64,000 nucleotides of DNA from Methylovulum miyakonense HT12 (lineage in GTDB: Bacteria > Pseudomonadota > Gammaproteobacteria > Methylococcales > Methylomonadaceae). The stretch spans positions 2,577,779 through 2,641,778 of the forward strand of contig NZ_KB913025.1 in assembly GCF_000384075.1 (NCBI RefSeq), written 5' to 3'. Shown here one piece after another: positions 55,620 to 64,000 of this stretch; position 1 is the first letter of the stretch; each line of letters begins with the position of its first letter. Position numbers and translations under genes: made by a program. The notes under the pieces were generated by a model. That model had not been told where the DNA came from. It saw nothing but the letters and a program-made list of their open reading frames with translations, and made no database searches.

Positions 55620-55832
55620 TTATTGTGGATTATCCAAGCGTGGCCTATGCGGGCCATACGCTCTTTGACGATGGCTGGCGTTATGTAATATGTGCTGGCG
55701 GGTATGGTCATCAACCAGCGCCCATTGGGTAATTTCCGTCAGCGAACGGAAACAACCCAAACAGATGTCCTTATCATCCAGGCAGCATATTCTGATGCAG
55801 GGTGAAGCGGTATAGGGCTTAAGTGCGGTCAT
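55620..55832 (-). CDS. DUF1289 small cysteine protein
   Basis: 70 aa from the ATG at 55832; upstream codons lack the domain. PCIRICCLDDKDICLGCFRS followed by LTEITQWALV is the DUF1289 signature with its Cys pattern, expected to bind zinc or an iron-sulphur group. The family often neighbours redox genes; here the next gene upstream on the strand encodes a glutaredoxin. Confidence 0.75.
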   Translation of the reverse strand: MTALKPYTASPCIRICCLDDKDICLGCFRSLTEITQWALVDDHTRQHILHNASHRQRAYGPHRPRLDNPQ

Positions 55833-55888
55833 GATAGTTTGCTGCCCATGGGTTAAATGTCCTGCAATATGTTGCCCGTTGTGGAGGG

Positions 55889-56143
55889 TCAAGAAACCAG
55901 CAAAGTATCCAGTTTTTTGTTTTGTTCCAACGAATAAAGTTCATCGAAGCCACCAACATGCAAATCGCCGATATAAATCTGCGGTACAGTCCGCCGCCGC
56001 GTTTTTTGCATCATGGCTTCGCGTAACCCAGGATTGCCATCCACATTAATTTCGTTATACGTCACGCCTTTTTTGTCGAGCAGGCGTTTTGCCATGATGC
56101 AGTAAGGGCAAATCTTAGTGGTATAGATGAGTATCTCAGGCAT
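55889..56143 (-). CDS. grxC: Glutaredoxin 3
   Basis: 84 aa, a full thioredoxin-fold glutaredoxin. The dithiol active site CPYC is at residues 12-15 (TTKICPYCIMAKRLLDKKGV), the glutathione-contact TVPQIYIGDLHVGGFDEL follows the cis-Pro, and length matches E. coli GrxC. It reduces disulphides with glutathione in the cytoplasm. Followed on the same strand by the DUF1289 gene. Confidence 0.93.
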   Translation of the reverse strand: MPEILIYTTKICPYCIMAKRLLDKKGVTYNEINVDGNPGLREAMMQKTRRRTVPQIYIGDLHVGGFDELYSLEQNKKLDTLLVS

Positions 56144-56310
56144 AGGCGGATAATGTTTGTTAAACTATGCAGGCATTCTATCGGTAAAGGTATTGTTATT
56201 CAATGTCAATGGGGCGTGCTGCACGCTGTTTGTTTGCCATAGCCTGATAAGAATGGAATGAAATTAACAAAGCCTTGGCCCGGCCAACACCAGCGTTATG
56301 AGGGATTAAC

Positions 56311-56694
56311 ATGAGCGATTTACCCGAAAATTTAAAATACGCCACCTCCCATGAATGGGCGTTATGGCAAGAAAACGGCACTGTGCGTGTTGGCATCACT
56401 GATTTTGCCCAACAGCAATTGGGTGATTTGGTATTTATCAACTTGCCCGAACAGGGACGTAAAGTGGCGGCGGGCGAACAATGCGCAGTCGTGGAATCGG
56501 TGAAAACCGCTTCCGATTTGCACAGTCCGGTCACGGGTGAAATTGTCGCCGTTAATGAAAGTTTGCAGGACGAACCGGAACAAATTAACGACAGCCCTTA
56601 TGATGCCTGGATATTTACGGTCAAACCCAGTGCCGCCGCCGAACTGGCCGCACTGATGGATGCGACGGCCTATCAGGAAATGGTCGGCCAATAA
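56311..56694 (+). CDS. gcvH: Glycine cleavage system H protein
   Basis: 127 aa. It carries the lipoyl arm that shuttles the methylamine group between the P, T and L proteins. The lipoyl lysine is Lys65 in [14 protein letters not shown]; the start [20 protein letters not shown] and the middle [13 protein letters not shown] are typical. The other glycine cleavage genes are not in the window. It is divergent from the glutaredoxin gene. Confidence 0.95.
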   Translation: MSDLPENLKYATSHEWALWQENGTVRVGITDFAQQQLGDLVFINLPEQGRKVAAGEQCAVVESVKTASDLHSPVTGEIVAVNESLQDEPEQINDSPYDAWIFTVKPSAAAELAALMDATAYQEMVGQ

Positions 56695-56765
56695 CCCTTC
56701 ATGGCGGTGGTATGGAAAGCTTGCCCCCACTCTCCCCATTTTTATCAAAAGAACCCTAACAACAC

Positions 56766-57125
56766 ATGGCAAATCAAAATGCAAAAGGCTTTAAACGCCT
56801 TATCAATGCGTGCTTTTTTTCCGCAGCGGGCTTTAAGGCCACTTGGAGGCACGAAGAAGCTTTCCGTCAAGAGGTCATCCTGTTTGTGGCCAGCACACCA
56901 TTGGCGATCTGGCTGGGTGAAACCGTCATTGAAAAACTGCTGCTAATCGGTAGTATGGTGCTGGTGATGCTAGTTGAACTGCTTAACACCGCCGTAGAGT
57001 CCGTAGTTGACCGCGTTGGCTTTGAGCATCATGAATTATCCGGGCGTGCCAAAGATATAGGCTCGGCGGCGGTGATGATGTCATTGGCTTGGGCGGCCAT
57101 CACTTGGGCGTTAATTTTACTTTGA
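56766..57125 (+). CDS. dgkA: Diacylglycerol kinase
   Basis: 119 aa with three membrane helices. It phosphorylates diacylglycerol, recycling the lipid product of envelope polymer synthesis to phosphatidic acid. FKRLINACFFSAAGFKATWR followed by HEEAFRQE and LVELLNTAVESVVDRVGFE followed by HHELSGRAKDIGSAAV are the conserved active-site segments (ExxLNTAxE). Start at the ATG of MANQNAK. Only 10 bp separate it from the kinase gene. Confidence 0.94.
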   Translation: MANQNAKGFKRLINACFFSAAGFKATWRHEEAFRQEVILFVASTPLAIWLGETVIEKLLLIGSMVLVMLVELLNTAVESVVDRVGFEHHELSGRAKDIGSAAVMMSLAWAAITWALILL

Positions 57126-57135
57126 AGGAAAAACA

Positions 57136-58071
57136 ATGAGTGCATTAATCTGTGGATCCATGGCCTATGACACTATTATGGTGTTCCATGACAAATTCAA
57201 AAATCACATCCTGCCGGAGAAAGTCCACATCCTGAATGTGTCTTTTTTAGTGCCGGTCATGCGCCGCGAATACGGGGGGTGTGCCGGCAACATTGCCTAC
57301 AACCTCAACCTTCTGGGTGAAGAAGCCTTGATCATGGCCGTTGTCGGCCATGACTTTGAACCTTACAGCCAATGGTTAAGCCAGTATGGTTTGTCTAGCG
57401 AGTTTATCAAAATCCTTGATAACCATTACACCGGGCAGGCCTATATCACCACCGACGAAGACGGCAACCAAATCACCGCTTTCCATCCGGGTGCGATGGG
57501 TTCCTCGCATTTAAACGCCATTCCGACAGACCGTAAGGACATCAGCATCGGCATCGTTTCCCCGGACGGCAAAGAAGGGATGCAGCTACACGCGGCGCAA
57601 TTTGTCGAGCAGGGCATCCCGTTTATTTTTGATCCGGGCCAAGGCATGCCGATGTTTGACGGCGCTGAACTGCTCAAGTTTATTGACCAAGCAACATGGG
57701 TGACCCTGAACGATTATGAATCGGAACTCATGCAAGAACGCACCGGCTTGTCGCTTGAAGCCATGGCGGATCGGGTCGAGGCGTTAATCATTACCCTCGG
57801 TGCGCAAGGTTCAAAAATTTATACCCAAGGCCAATGCATCAGCATTCCGCCTGCGCGGCCCCATGCCATCAATGACCCGACCGGTTGTGGTGATGCGTAT
57901 CGCGCAGGCTTGCTTTACGGTTTGATGAACGAGCTCGATTGGGACGTGACCGGACGTATCGCGTCGTTAATAGGGGCTATCAAGATTGAGCATCATGGCA
58001 CGCAAAACCATCGTTTCGATATGGCCTCGTTCAAGCAGCGTTACCGTGAAAATTTTGGCTCGTCCTTTTAA
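57136..58071 (+). CDS. PfkB-family carbohydrate/nucleoside kinase
   Basis: 311 aa, preceded by AAGGA. The family glycine pair is REYGGCAGNIAYNLNLLGE and the anion-hole signature is NDPTGCGDAYRAGLLYGL with the catalytic Asp. ALIITLGAQGSKIYTQGQ contacts ATP. The sequence is close to adenosine/ribokinase-like proteins seen in methanotrophs, but the substrate cannot be read from it. Position between dgkA and mazG gives no pathway clue. Confidence 0.85.
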   Translation: MSALICGSMAYDTIMVFHDKFKNHILPEKVHILNVSFLVPVMRREYGGCAGNIAYNLNLLGEEALIMAVVGHDFEPYSQWLSQYGLSSEFIKILDNHYTGQAYITTDEDGNQITAFHPGAMGSSHLNAIPTDRKDISIGIVSPDGKEGMQLHAAQFVEQGIPFIFDPGQGMPMFDGAELLKFIDQATWVTLNDYESELMQERTGLSLEAMADRVEALIITLGAQGSKIYTQGQCISIPPARPHAINDPTGCGDAYRAGLLYGLMNELDWDVTGRIASLIGAIKIEHHGTQNHRFDMASFKQRYRENFGSSF

Positions 58072-58084
58072 AATGGGCTGAACG

Positions 58085-58876
58085 ATGCTGAAAAACACCC
58101 AACAATTGCTGTCCATCATGGAGCAGCTACGCCACCCCGAACAAGGCTGCCCCTGGGATCTCAAGCAAGATTTTTCGACCTTGATCCCCTATGTCATCGA
58201 AGAGGCTTATGAAGTGGTCGATGCGATAGAGCGCAACGACCACGATGACTTGCGTTCGGAGCTTGGCGATTTGTTGTTGCAAGTGGTGTTTCAAGCCCAG
58301 CTTGCCAAAGAGTTGGGCCTCTTTGATTTCGAAGCCATTGCTGAAAGTATCGGCGACAAGCTGGTGCGCCGCCATCCGCATGTGTTTGGTGATGCCGTGT
58401 TCGCCAACGATGAGCAGCGCCACCAAGCTTGGGAGCAAGCCAAGGCGTTAGAGCGTTTGGAAAAACAACCGGAAATGACTGGCGCGTTGGCCGGCATCAC
58501 CGCTAGCCTGCCGGCGTTGATGGCCAGTGAAAAAATCCAAGACCGTGCCGCACAACAAGGTTTTGATTGGCCGGATGTGCCGCCAGTGTTCGAAAAAGTC
58601 CTGGAAGAACTTAATGAAGTCAAAGAAGCTTGGCAATCCGGCGACCAGGCGCATATTCAGGAAGAGATCGGCGATTTGTTGTTTGTTGCCGTCAATTTGG
58701 CAAGGCATCTAAAAGTCAGCCCTGAAATCGCCCTCAAGCAAAGCAGCCAAAAATTCACCAAACGGTTCCAATATATCGAACAGCACGTTGCCGCTTCGGG
58801 CCGGGGCATGACGGATTGTGAATTGGCGGAATTGGATGCGTTATGGAATGAAGCCAAGCAACAGTTAAAAAAATAA
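58085..58876 (+). CDS. mazG: Nucleoside triphosphate pyrophosphohydrolase MazG
   Basis: 263 aa, tandem MazG domains. It hydrolyses NTPs to NMP and pyrophosphate, cleaning altered nucleotides and damping stringent response in E. coli. First-domain marks are LRHPEQGCPWDLKQDFSTLI, EEAYEVVDAIERND and ELGDLLLQVVFQAQ (E-E-x-x-E, E-x-x-D metal residues). Second-domain marks are VLEELNEVKEAW and EEIGDLLFVAVNLARHL. Starts 13 bp after the kinase stop; likely the end of the transcription unit. Confidence 0.93.
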   Translation: MLKNTQQLLSIMEQLRHPEQGCPWDLKQDFSTLIPYVIEEAYEVVDAIERNDHDDLRSELGDLLLQVVFQAQLAKELGLFDFEAIAESIGDKLVRRHPHVFGDAVFANDEQRHQAWEQAKALERLEKQPEMTGALAGITASLPALMASEKIQDRAAQQGFDWPDVPPVFEKVLEELNEVKEAWQSGDQAHIQEEIGDLLFVAVNLARHLKVSPEIALKQSSQKFTKRFQYIEQHVAASGRGMTDCELAELDALWNEAKQQLKK

Positions 58877-59001
58877 GCAAATCGCTATCAAAAACTCTTT
58901 TTTCAATTAATCAGCCTGCTGTTGTGATGGCCTGCCTTAACCGTAGCTTTTAACGCTAAGCCCTCCCTCCGTATCCGCAAATTTTATTAGGATGTGCCGG
59001 A

Positions 59002-59191
59002 CTACCGCTTACCCTCGAATCGCTTCCGCCCAAAATTGACGGGCCATGTTAGCCAGATTGGCCCGGCGATCACCACGGTTGTGCGCCCATCTTTAAGCAC
59101 AAGGTTAAGCAGCTTAACCAGACGCCTATAGCCCATAATCCCTCGAATACTGACGTTGTTGCGCAGCGCTTGGAACACAAAAAATGGGCGG
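59002..59191 (-). pseudogene. Protein-like open remnant in gene-poor region
   Basis: A minus-strand open stretch of about 62 codons without a start reads FFVFQALRNNVSIRGIMGYR, VKLLNLVLKDGRTTVVIAGP and WPVNFGRKRFEGKR before a TAG at 59004. Composition is protein-like but I cannot assign a family. It is probably the tail of a decayed gene, perhaps from a mobile element. The rest of 58877-59001 shows nothing recognisable. Confidence 0.35.
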
Positions 59192-59236
59192 TTTTAATCA
59201 CCTACAGCCCGTTTTTGAACCCGCCTGGGTATTTTA

Positions 59237-59358
59237 GAACGTGTTTAAAAACGGCTACGCGGCCCGGTTGCGTTGCCCTACCACCTTTATGCCCTAAGAG
59301 GGTATGCATCCAGCAGCCGTTGTGCCCGAACTGCTTTCGGCACGTTTAAAACACGTTC
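59237..59358. mobile_element. MITE-like element, 122 bp with TTA target duplication
   Basis: Ends GAACGTGTTTAAAA (left) and, reversed, GAACGTGTTTTAAA (right) are terminal inverted repeats with one mismatch in 14 bp. TTA flanks both sides (59234-59236 and 59359-59361), as expected of a 3-bp target duplication. There is no coding capacity. It would need a transposase in trans. It lies in the 625-bp gap upstream of the nuclease gene. Confidence 0.6.
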
Positions 59359-59501
59359 TTAGTGCTTGTAATACATTTCATCAAACTAACTTAAAGCAGT
59401 AACAATTTTTTCCTTTTCATTTTTTATGATGTGGGCACTTTGACAGCCAACCTTGCTGTAAGCCCACATCATCTATTGCATCTTAAATATCTGGAAAAAA
59501 C

Positions 59502-62500
59502 ATGATTGAACAACGATTACTTAAATTGCGGCCGCTGGCTTTGGCGGTGTTTGCCGCACTTAACCTAACGCCTGCTGTCCAGGCCGCCTGCATTTCCTTG
59601 ACGGCGCTGGGCAGCGCTTACACGCAAAACTTCGATACCTTGGCAACCAGCGGCACCACTAATGTGCTGTCGGTAAACGGATGGGTCATGACCGAATCAG
59701 GCGGCGGTGCCCGTGACAATGAGCAATATGGCGCTGACACCGGTGCCAGCAGTACGGGGGACACTTACAGCTATGGCCCGTCGGCCAATAGCGACAGGGC
59801 TTTGGGTGGCTTGCGCAGTGGCACGTTAATCCCGGTGTTCGGTGCGTGTTTCACAAATGATACGGGTTCGGCAATTAATGCCTTGAACATTGCCTACACT
59901 GGCGAAGAATGGCGTTTAGGGACGGCGGCACGTACTGACCAGATCAATTTTGAATACAGCACAACGGCGACGGATTTGGTTACCGGCACCTGGACGGGTG
60001 TAGCCAGCCTTAATTTTATTACCCCGGACACCGTCACAACCGGAGCCAAAAATGGTAACGCGTCAGCTGACCGTACCTCAATTTCTTCAAGTGTTAGCTC
60101 ATTATCTATCGCCAACGGGGCAAGTTTTTGGGTCCGTTGGACAGATACAGACGCCACCGGGGCGGACGACGGTTTGGCAGTGGATGATTTTTCATTGACA
60201 CCCACAGGTGCCGCCACTGCCGGAGTGACGGTGGCCCAAACGGGCGGTAGCACGGATGTCACCGAAGGTGGGGCGACCGATACCTACACGATTGTACTTG
60301 ATAGCCAACCTAGCGCTGACGTGACGGTCAGTGTGGCTGGCGATACGCAAGTTTCGGCCAGTCCGTCAACGCTCACGTTTACTCCTGCCAATTGGAACAC
60401 CGCCCAAGCAGTCACTGTCACTGCCGTGGACGATGCTGCCGTGGAGGGCGCGCACACAGGCACGGTTTCCCACACCGCAACTAGCACTGATAGCAATTAC
60501 AATGGCTTAAGCATCGGTGCGGTGACAGCAAATATTACCGACAACGACGCTGTACCTAATTTGAGCATCAACGATGCCTCACAAAACGAAGGCAATAGCG
60601 GCACAACAAATTACACGTTTACGGTAAGCCTTTCTTCCCCGGCGCCTGTAGGTGGCGTGACGTTTACTATTGCCACGGCGGACGGCACCGCGACCGCAGG
60701 AAGCGACTATGCCAGCCAATCATTGTCTAGCCAAACCATTGCCGCAGGCGCTTCAAGCTATACGTTTACGGTTGCCGTCAACGGCGACACGGCTGTTGAG
60801 CCCAATGAGGCCTTTTCGGTCAATGTCACTGGTGTCACTGGCGCAGCCCTGACTGACGGGCAAGGTTCCGGCACCATCGTAAATGATGACATCGCCTCCG
60901 CTTGTGGTGAACCGGCCACCAACATTTCTGCCGTCCAAGGCAACGGTTCAAGCACGCCGTTGAACACCTCGACTTCGGTGGAAGGCATTGTCGTCGGTGA
61001 TTACCAAGGTGACAACACTAATTCCCTACGTGGTTTCTTTATCCAAGAAGAAGATGCCGATGCAGACGGTGACGCCGCCACTTCAGAAGGCCTTTTTGTG
61101 TTTGATGGTACTAATCCTGCCGTCAACGTCGCTGTTGGTGACCGCGTCCGGGTCACCGGGACACCAACCGAATTTTTTAATATGACGCAATTGGGTACGG
61201 TCACTAGGGTTGAGGTTTGCGCCAATAACCAAACCATCCCGACACCAGCGGCCTTGGCTTTACCGGTTCCAGGTGTGCCGAATGGGGATTTGGCGGCGGC
61301 AACCACCGCCATCAACAATTACTTCGAAGCCTTTGAAGGGATGTTAGTGACATTCCCGGCCACATTGAAAGTGTCGGAATACTTTGAACTGGAGCGTTAC
61401 GGCCAATTAGTGTTAAGCCAAGGCGGGCGTATCCCGACCTATACCAACGTCAGCACACCAAGCATTGCAGGGTATATCAACCATCAAATCAAATTGGCGA
61501 AACGCCAAATCATTTTGGATGACGGTAACAACACCCAGAATTTTTACGTTACGCCCTACGCGACCACCAACAGCATCCCTCTGCCTTATCCAACGGGTGG
61601 CTTAAGCCTCACCAACCGTTTCCGTGGTGGCGACAGCATCAAAAACTTGACGGGTGTATTGCACTGGTCTTTTGCAGGCCAAAGCGGCACTGATGCTTGG
61701 CGTATCCGTCCGGTTGAAGAAGTGTACGATTATGCCTTCACCGCTGCTAACCCGCGTAAAAACAACTCGCCAAATGTTGGCGGGACATTGAAAATTTCCA
61801 ACTTCAATGTCTTGAATTTCTTCACCACTATAGACACCACGGCCAGCAGCACTTCAGGCCCATGCAGCCCTACAGCCAACCAAGATTGCCGTGGCGCCGA
61901 TTCGGCGGCTGAATTGGCGCGTCAAACCGCCAAGGCCGCCGCGGCTTTGTGCGGCATCAACGCGGATATTTTTGGGCTAATGGAGCTTGAAAATAACACG
62001 ACGGCTTCGTTGGACGCCCTGGTTACGGCGACGTCAGCGGTTAGCGGTTGCGGGCCTTACTCATACATCGGCACCGGCACTATCGGTGGCGATGCGATTA
62101 AACCAGGCTTCTTGTACAAGGCGGCGACGGTTACGCCTGTTGGCAACTACGCATTGCTGACTTCGGCGGAAGATGCGCGTTTCATAGACACTAAGAACCG
62201 TCCGTCATTGGCGCAAACCTTCAAGGAAAACGCGACCAACGAAAAGTTGACGGTTGTCGCCAACCACCTTAAATCCAAAGGCTCGGCGTGTACCGACATC
62301 AATGCCAGTGACACCGACAACAATGACGGCCAAGGCAATTGTAACTTGACCCGCGTCGCCGCCGCCCAGGCTTTGGTGGACTGGCTGGCGGCCGACCCGA
62401 CCGGCAGCGGCGACCCTGACTTTTTGCTGATCGGAGACATGAACAGCTATGCTAAGGAAGACCCGATCAAAGCCATCGAAAAAGGTGCCGACGATACCGC

Positions 62501-63209
62501 CAATACGGTTGATGATTACACCAATTTGGTGAAAACCTTTGGCGGCAACGCCGCTTACTCTTATGTTTTTGACGGCCAAACGGGTTATCTCGACCATGCC
62601 ATCGCCAGCAAGACGTTGTTGCCACAAGTGACGGGAGCCGCAGATTGGCATATTAATGCTGACGAACCCCCATCATTTGATTACAACGACACTATCAAGG
62701 ATACCGGCGAATCCAGCTTTGAAGCCAAGCCTTCCGCTTTGCCGTTGTACGCGGCCAACCCTTTCCGTACGTCTGACCATGATCCTGTCATTATCGGCCT
62801 GAAACTGGATGAAGCATTCAACATTATTAACGGGACTGCCGCCAGGAACGTGTTGGCAGGTACCGCCGGAAAAGACCGTATCACGGGTTTTGGCGCCGCC
62901 GACACCTTGACGGGAGGTTTGGGCAATGACGAGTTTGTTTTCACCAGCGTAACCGACGGCATCGACACCATCACTGACTTTACCCTAGGGCAGGACGCTA
63001 TTGATTTGGCGGCATTGCTGTTAAGCCTAGGTTATGAGGGTGGCGACCCTATTGCTGACGGCGTCATCAAGTTCGCCGCTTCCGGTAGCAATGTCATTGT
63101 CTATATTGATGCTGATGGCAGTGCAGGCCCGGCTGTGCAAAGGGCATTAATTGTGGTGCGTAACATCAGTGCAATTGACCTGAATAACGCGGCCAATTTT
63201 AAATTCTAA
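59502..63209 (+). CDS. ExeM/NucH-type extracellular endonuclease with Calx-beta domains and RTX-like tail
   Basis: 1,235 aa. It opens with a signal peptide (LALAVFAALNLTPAVQAAC). Residues about 35-235 are a beta-rich anchor-like domain (TQNFDTLATSGTTN). Two Calx-beta/cadherin-like modules follow (from TDVTEGGATDTYTIVLDSQP and from NEGNSGTTNYTFTVSLSSP). An OB-fold lies near 475-580. The nuclease domain at about 760-1105 has LKISNFNVLNFFTT, FGLMELEN, IGDMNSYAKEDPI and RTSDHDPVIIGL, matching endonuclease/exonuclease/phosphatase catalytic sites. The C-terminus (AADTLTGGLGNDEFVFTSV) is a short RTX-type calcium repeat. Likely secreted to degrade DNA for phosphate or to act on biofilm DNA. Confidence 0.87.
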   Translation: MIEQRLLKLRPLALAVFAALNLTPAVQAACISLTALGSAYTQNFDTLATSGTTNVLSVNGWVMTESGGGARDNEQYGADTGASSTGDTYSYGPSANSDRALGGLRSGTLIPVFGACFTNDTGSAINALNIAYTGEEWRLGTAARTDQINFEYSTTATDLVTGTWTGVASLNFITPDTVTTGAKNGNASADRTSISSSVSSLSIANGASFWVRWTDTDATGADDGLAVDDFSLTPTGAATAGVTVAQTGGSTDVTEGGATDTYTIVLDSQPSADVTVSVAGDTQVSASPSTLTFTPANWNTAQAVTVTAVDDAAVEGAHTGTVSHTATSTDSNYNGLSIGAVTANITDNDAVPNLSINDASQNEGNSGTTNYTFTVSLSSPAPVGGVTFTIATADGTATAGSDYASQSLSSQTIAAGASSYTFTVAVNGDTAVEPNEAFSVNVTGVTGAALTDGQGSGTIVNDDIASACGEPATNISAVQGNGSSTPLNTSTSVEGIVVGDYQGDNTNSLRGFFIQEEDADADGDAATSEGLFVFDGTNPAVNVAVGDRVRVTGTPTEFFNMTQLGTVTRVEVCANNQTIPTPAALALPVPGVPNGDLAAATTAINNYFEAFEGMLVTFPATLKVSEYFELERYGQLVLSQGGRIPTYTNVSTPSIAGYINHQIKLAKRQIILDDGNNTQNFYVTPYATTNSIPLPYPTGGLSLTNRFRGGDSIKNLTGVLHWSFAGQSGTDAWRIRPVEEVYDYAFTAANPRKNNSPNVGGTLKISNFNVLNFFTTIDTTASSTSGPCSPTANQDCRGADSAAELARQTAKAAAALCGINADIFGLMELENNTTASLDALVTATSAVSGCGPYSYIGTGTIGGDAIKPGFLYKAATVTPVGNYALLTSAEDARFIDTKNRPSLAQTFKENATNEKLTVVANHLKSKGSACTDINASDTDNNDGQGNCNLTRVAAAQALVDWLAADPTGSGDPDFLLIGDMNSYAKEDPIKAIEKGADDTANTVDDYTNLVKTFGGNAAYSYVFDGQTGYLDHAIASKTLLPQVTGAADWHINADEPPSFDYNDTIKDTGESSFEAKPSALPLYAANPFRTSDHDPVIIGLKLDEAFNIINGTAARNVLAGTAGKDRITGFGAADTLTGGLGNDEFVFTSVTDGIDTITDFTLGQDAIDLAALLLSLGYEGGDPIADGVIKFAASGSNVIVYIDADGSAGPAVQRALIVVRNISAIDLNNAANFKF

Positions 63210-63279
63210 ACATAATAAGTTCGCCGCCTAGGCTCTTTGCCGATGGCGGCGCCCAGCCTCTACCCATAGGATAAATACC

Positions 63280-63819
63280 ATGTTCAAACCGTTTAAAACC
63301 GTTTACACCGCGAGCGTGTTCACGGCCTTGATGTTGTTGATGCCAAGTTCACAAGCGGCTGATTTCAATTACACTTTCGGCGGTACTGTCGATTCGGGAT
63401 TGTTGTTGAATGAAACGTTTAGCGGAAGTTTTTCTTACAGCGACCTTCTCCTGACCCATTCCGGCGATGAATCCATCAACCTGTCCACACTGTCTTTTAA
63501 TTTTTTATCAACCCCGTTTGGTTTGGGTGACGCCGATATCACCGCAAGCGCCGACTTTTTGGATGGCGTGTTTCTTGGCGTGAACTTTTCGGTGGGCGGT
63601 TTCGACCCTGCGTTCGCCCTAGTCTCCGGTTACGGGATAGGTCTATTGGAAGCGGCGTATTTTTCATACGATACGCTTTCGGGTGATTCTGGTTTGGGTT
63701 CCATAAGCTATCAGCAGTCAAACAGCGTTGACGAACCGGTCAGCATAGCCTTGTTCGGGATGGGCTTGGCGGGTTTGGGGTTATCGCGCCGTCGGGCGAA
63801 AAATGGTTGGGGTCAATAG
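63280..63819 (+). CDS. PEP-CTERM-like exported protein
   Basis: 179 aa. A signal peptide (FTALMLLMPSSQAADF) precedes a short beta-rich domain beginning FNYTFGGTVDSGLLLNETFS. The tail SVDEPVSIALFGMGLAGLGL with RRRAKNG has the helix and basic cluster of PEP-CTERM sorting signals, but the box reads D-E-P instead of P-E-P. A terminator follows. It is the second such protein in the window. It may be a surface or matrix component. Confidence 0.72.
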   Translation: MFKPFKTVYTASVFTALMLLMPSSQAADFNYTFGGTVDSGLLLNETFSGSFSYSDLLLTHSGDESINLSTLSFNFLSTPFGLGDADITASADFLDGVFLGVNFSVGGFDPAFALVSGYGIGLLEAAYFSYDTLSGDSGLGSISYQQSNSVDEPVSIALFGMGLAGLGLSRRRAKNGWGQ

Positions 63820-63855
63820 CTATCGGAACGATTTTTACTTACCGGCAACACAAGG

Positions 63856-63880
63856 AAACCGCCTTCAGGGCGGTTTTTTT
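63856..63880 (+). terminator. Terminator after the PEP-CTERM-like gene
   Basis: AAACCGCC and GGCGGTTT flank the loop TTCAG and are followed by more T residues. It lies about 37 bp after the stop. After it, 63881-64000 shows only a short minus-strand open stretch at the window edge that cannot be judged. Confidence 0.85.
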
Positions 63881-64000
63881 GTTCCTGCAAAATGATCTGG
63901 CCTGGTCGTGCCCACAAAAGGGCTAGGGACAGCTAGACACAAAATCCGTCTCGGACATAAGCCAGGCCAATATCTGGCAGGGTAATCCGTACCGGTGCAT

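Noticed and set aside
63881-64000. Short minus-strand open stretch at the window end starting MHRYGLPCQ
   Set aside because: Only 25 codons before a stop and cut by the window edge; nothing supports it as a gene.

Overview
The window reads as the chromosome of a gamma-proteobacterial type I methanotroph or close methylotroph (Methylococcales-like). The sequence basis is a gammaproteobacterial-type rrn operon, a paralogue of formaldehyde-activating enzyme (Fae), and a four-gene block for tetrahydromethanopterin/methanofuran cofactor synthesis (flavoprotein, dihydropteroate-synthase-like protein, DUF447, MfnB). A genus cannot be assigned by eye.

Layout. 1-6.0 kb: a truncated IS630-type transposase, then a complete rrn operon (two tandem promoters, boxA, 16S, tRNA-Ile, tRNA-Ala, second boxA, 23S, 5S, strong terminator). 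6.06-6.24 kb: the severed 3' end of an nfeD-like gene, marking a junction. 6.37-12.3 kb: a tightly packed, partly AT-rich cluster with a TPR/glycosyltransferase-like protein, a GDPD-like protein, a HAD phosphatase, two nucleotidyltransferases (one degenerate in its nucleotide loop and fused to a SnoaL-like domain) and a cupin. It looks like an undescribed route to an activated sugar or polyol for surface glycans. 12.5-14.3 kb: a PEP-CTERM protein and a fatty acid hydroxylase. 14.4-19.3 kb: SelO, a DUF4124 protein, an unknown exported protein, the Fae paralogue and MtgA. 19.3-24.4 kb: a TetR-controlled MacAB/TolC-like export operon.

24.6-27.6 kb is an accessory patch: an IS4-like transposase stub, a REP-flanked RAYT gene with a C-terminal frameshift, two orphan toxin tips each followed by a probable immunity gene, and a chimeric fragment fused to a copied RAYT tail. 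27.9-38.8 kb is a copper-centred region: a secreted copper amine oxidase, a CzcCBA-type metal efflux operon and a WYL-like/copA/copB operon. 39.0-45.0 kb: an OmpA-like lipoprotein with a Gln/Pro/Tyr repeat tail, an AI-2E permease, a polysaccharide flippase and a secreted metzincin-type protease. 45.2-49.7 kb: a methyltransferase and the C1-cofactor operon. 49.8-58.9 kb: a large unknown membrane protein, fatty acid cis/trans isomerase, an MBL-fold protein, a DUF1289 protein, glutaredoxin, GcvH, DgkA, a PfkB kinase and MazG. 58.9-64 kb: a gene-poor stretch with a MITE-like element, a large ExeM/NucH-type secreted nuclease with an RTX-like tail, and a PEP-CTERM-like protein.

Most promising for new biology: the 8.8-12.3 kb nucleotidyltransferase cluster, the Fae paralogue that appears to lack the conserved histidine, the amine oxidase with an unusual cofactor-site motif, and the orphan toxin/immunity array assembled around REP and RAYT sequences. 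All assignments come from reading the sequence and family knowledge; no database search was run.
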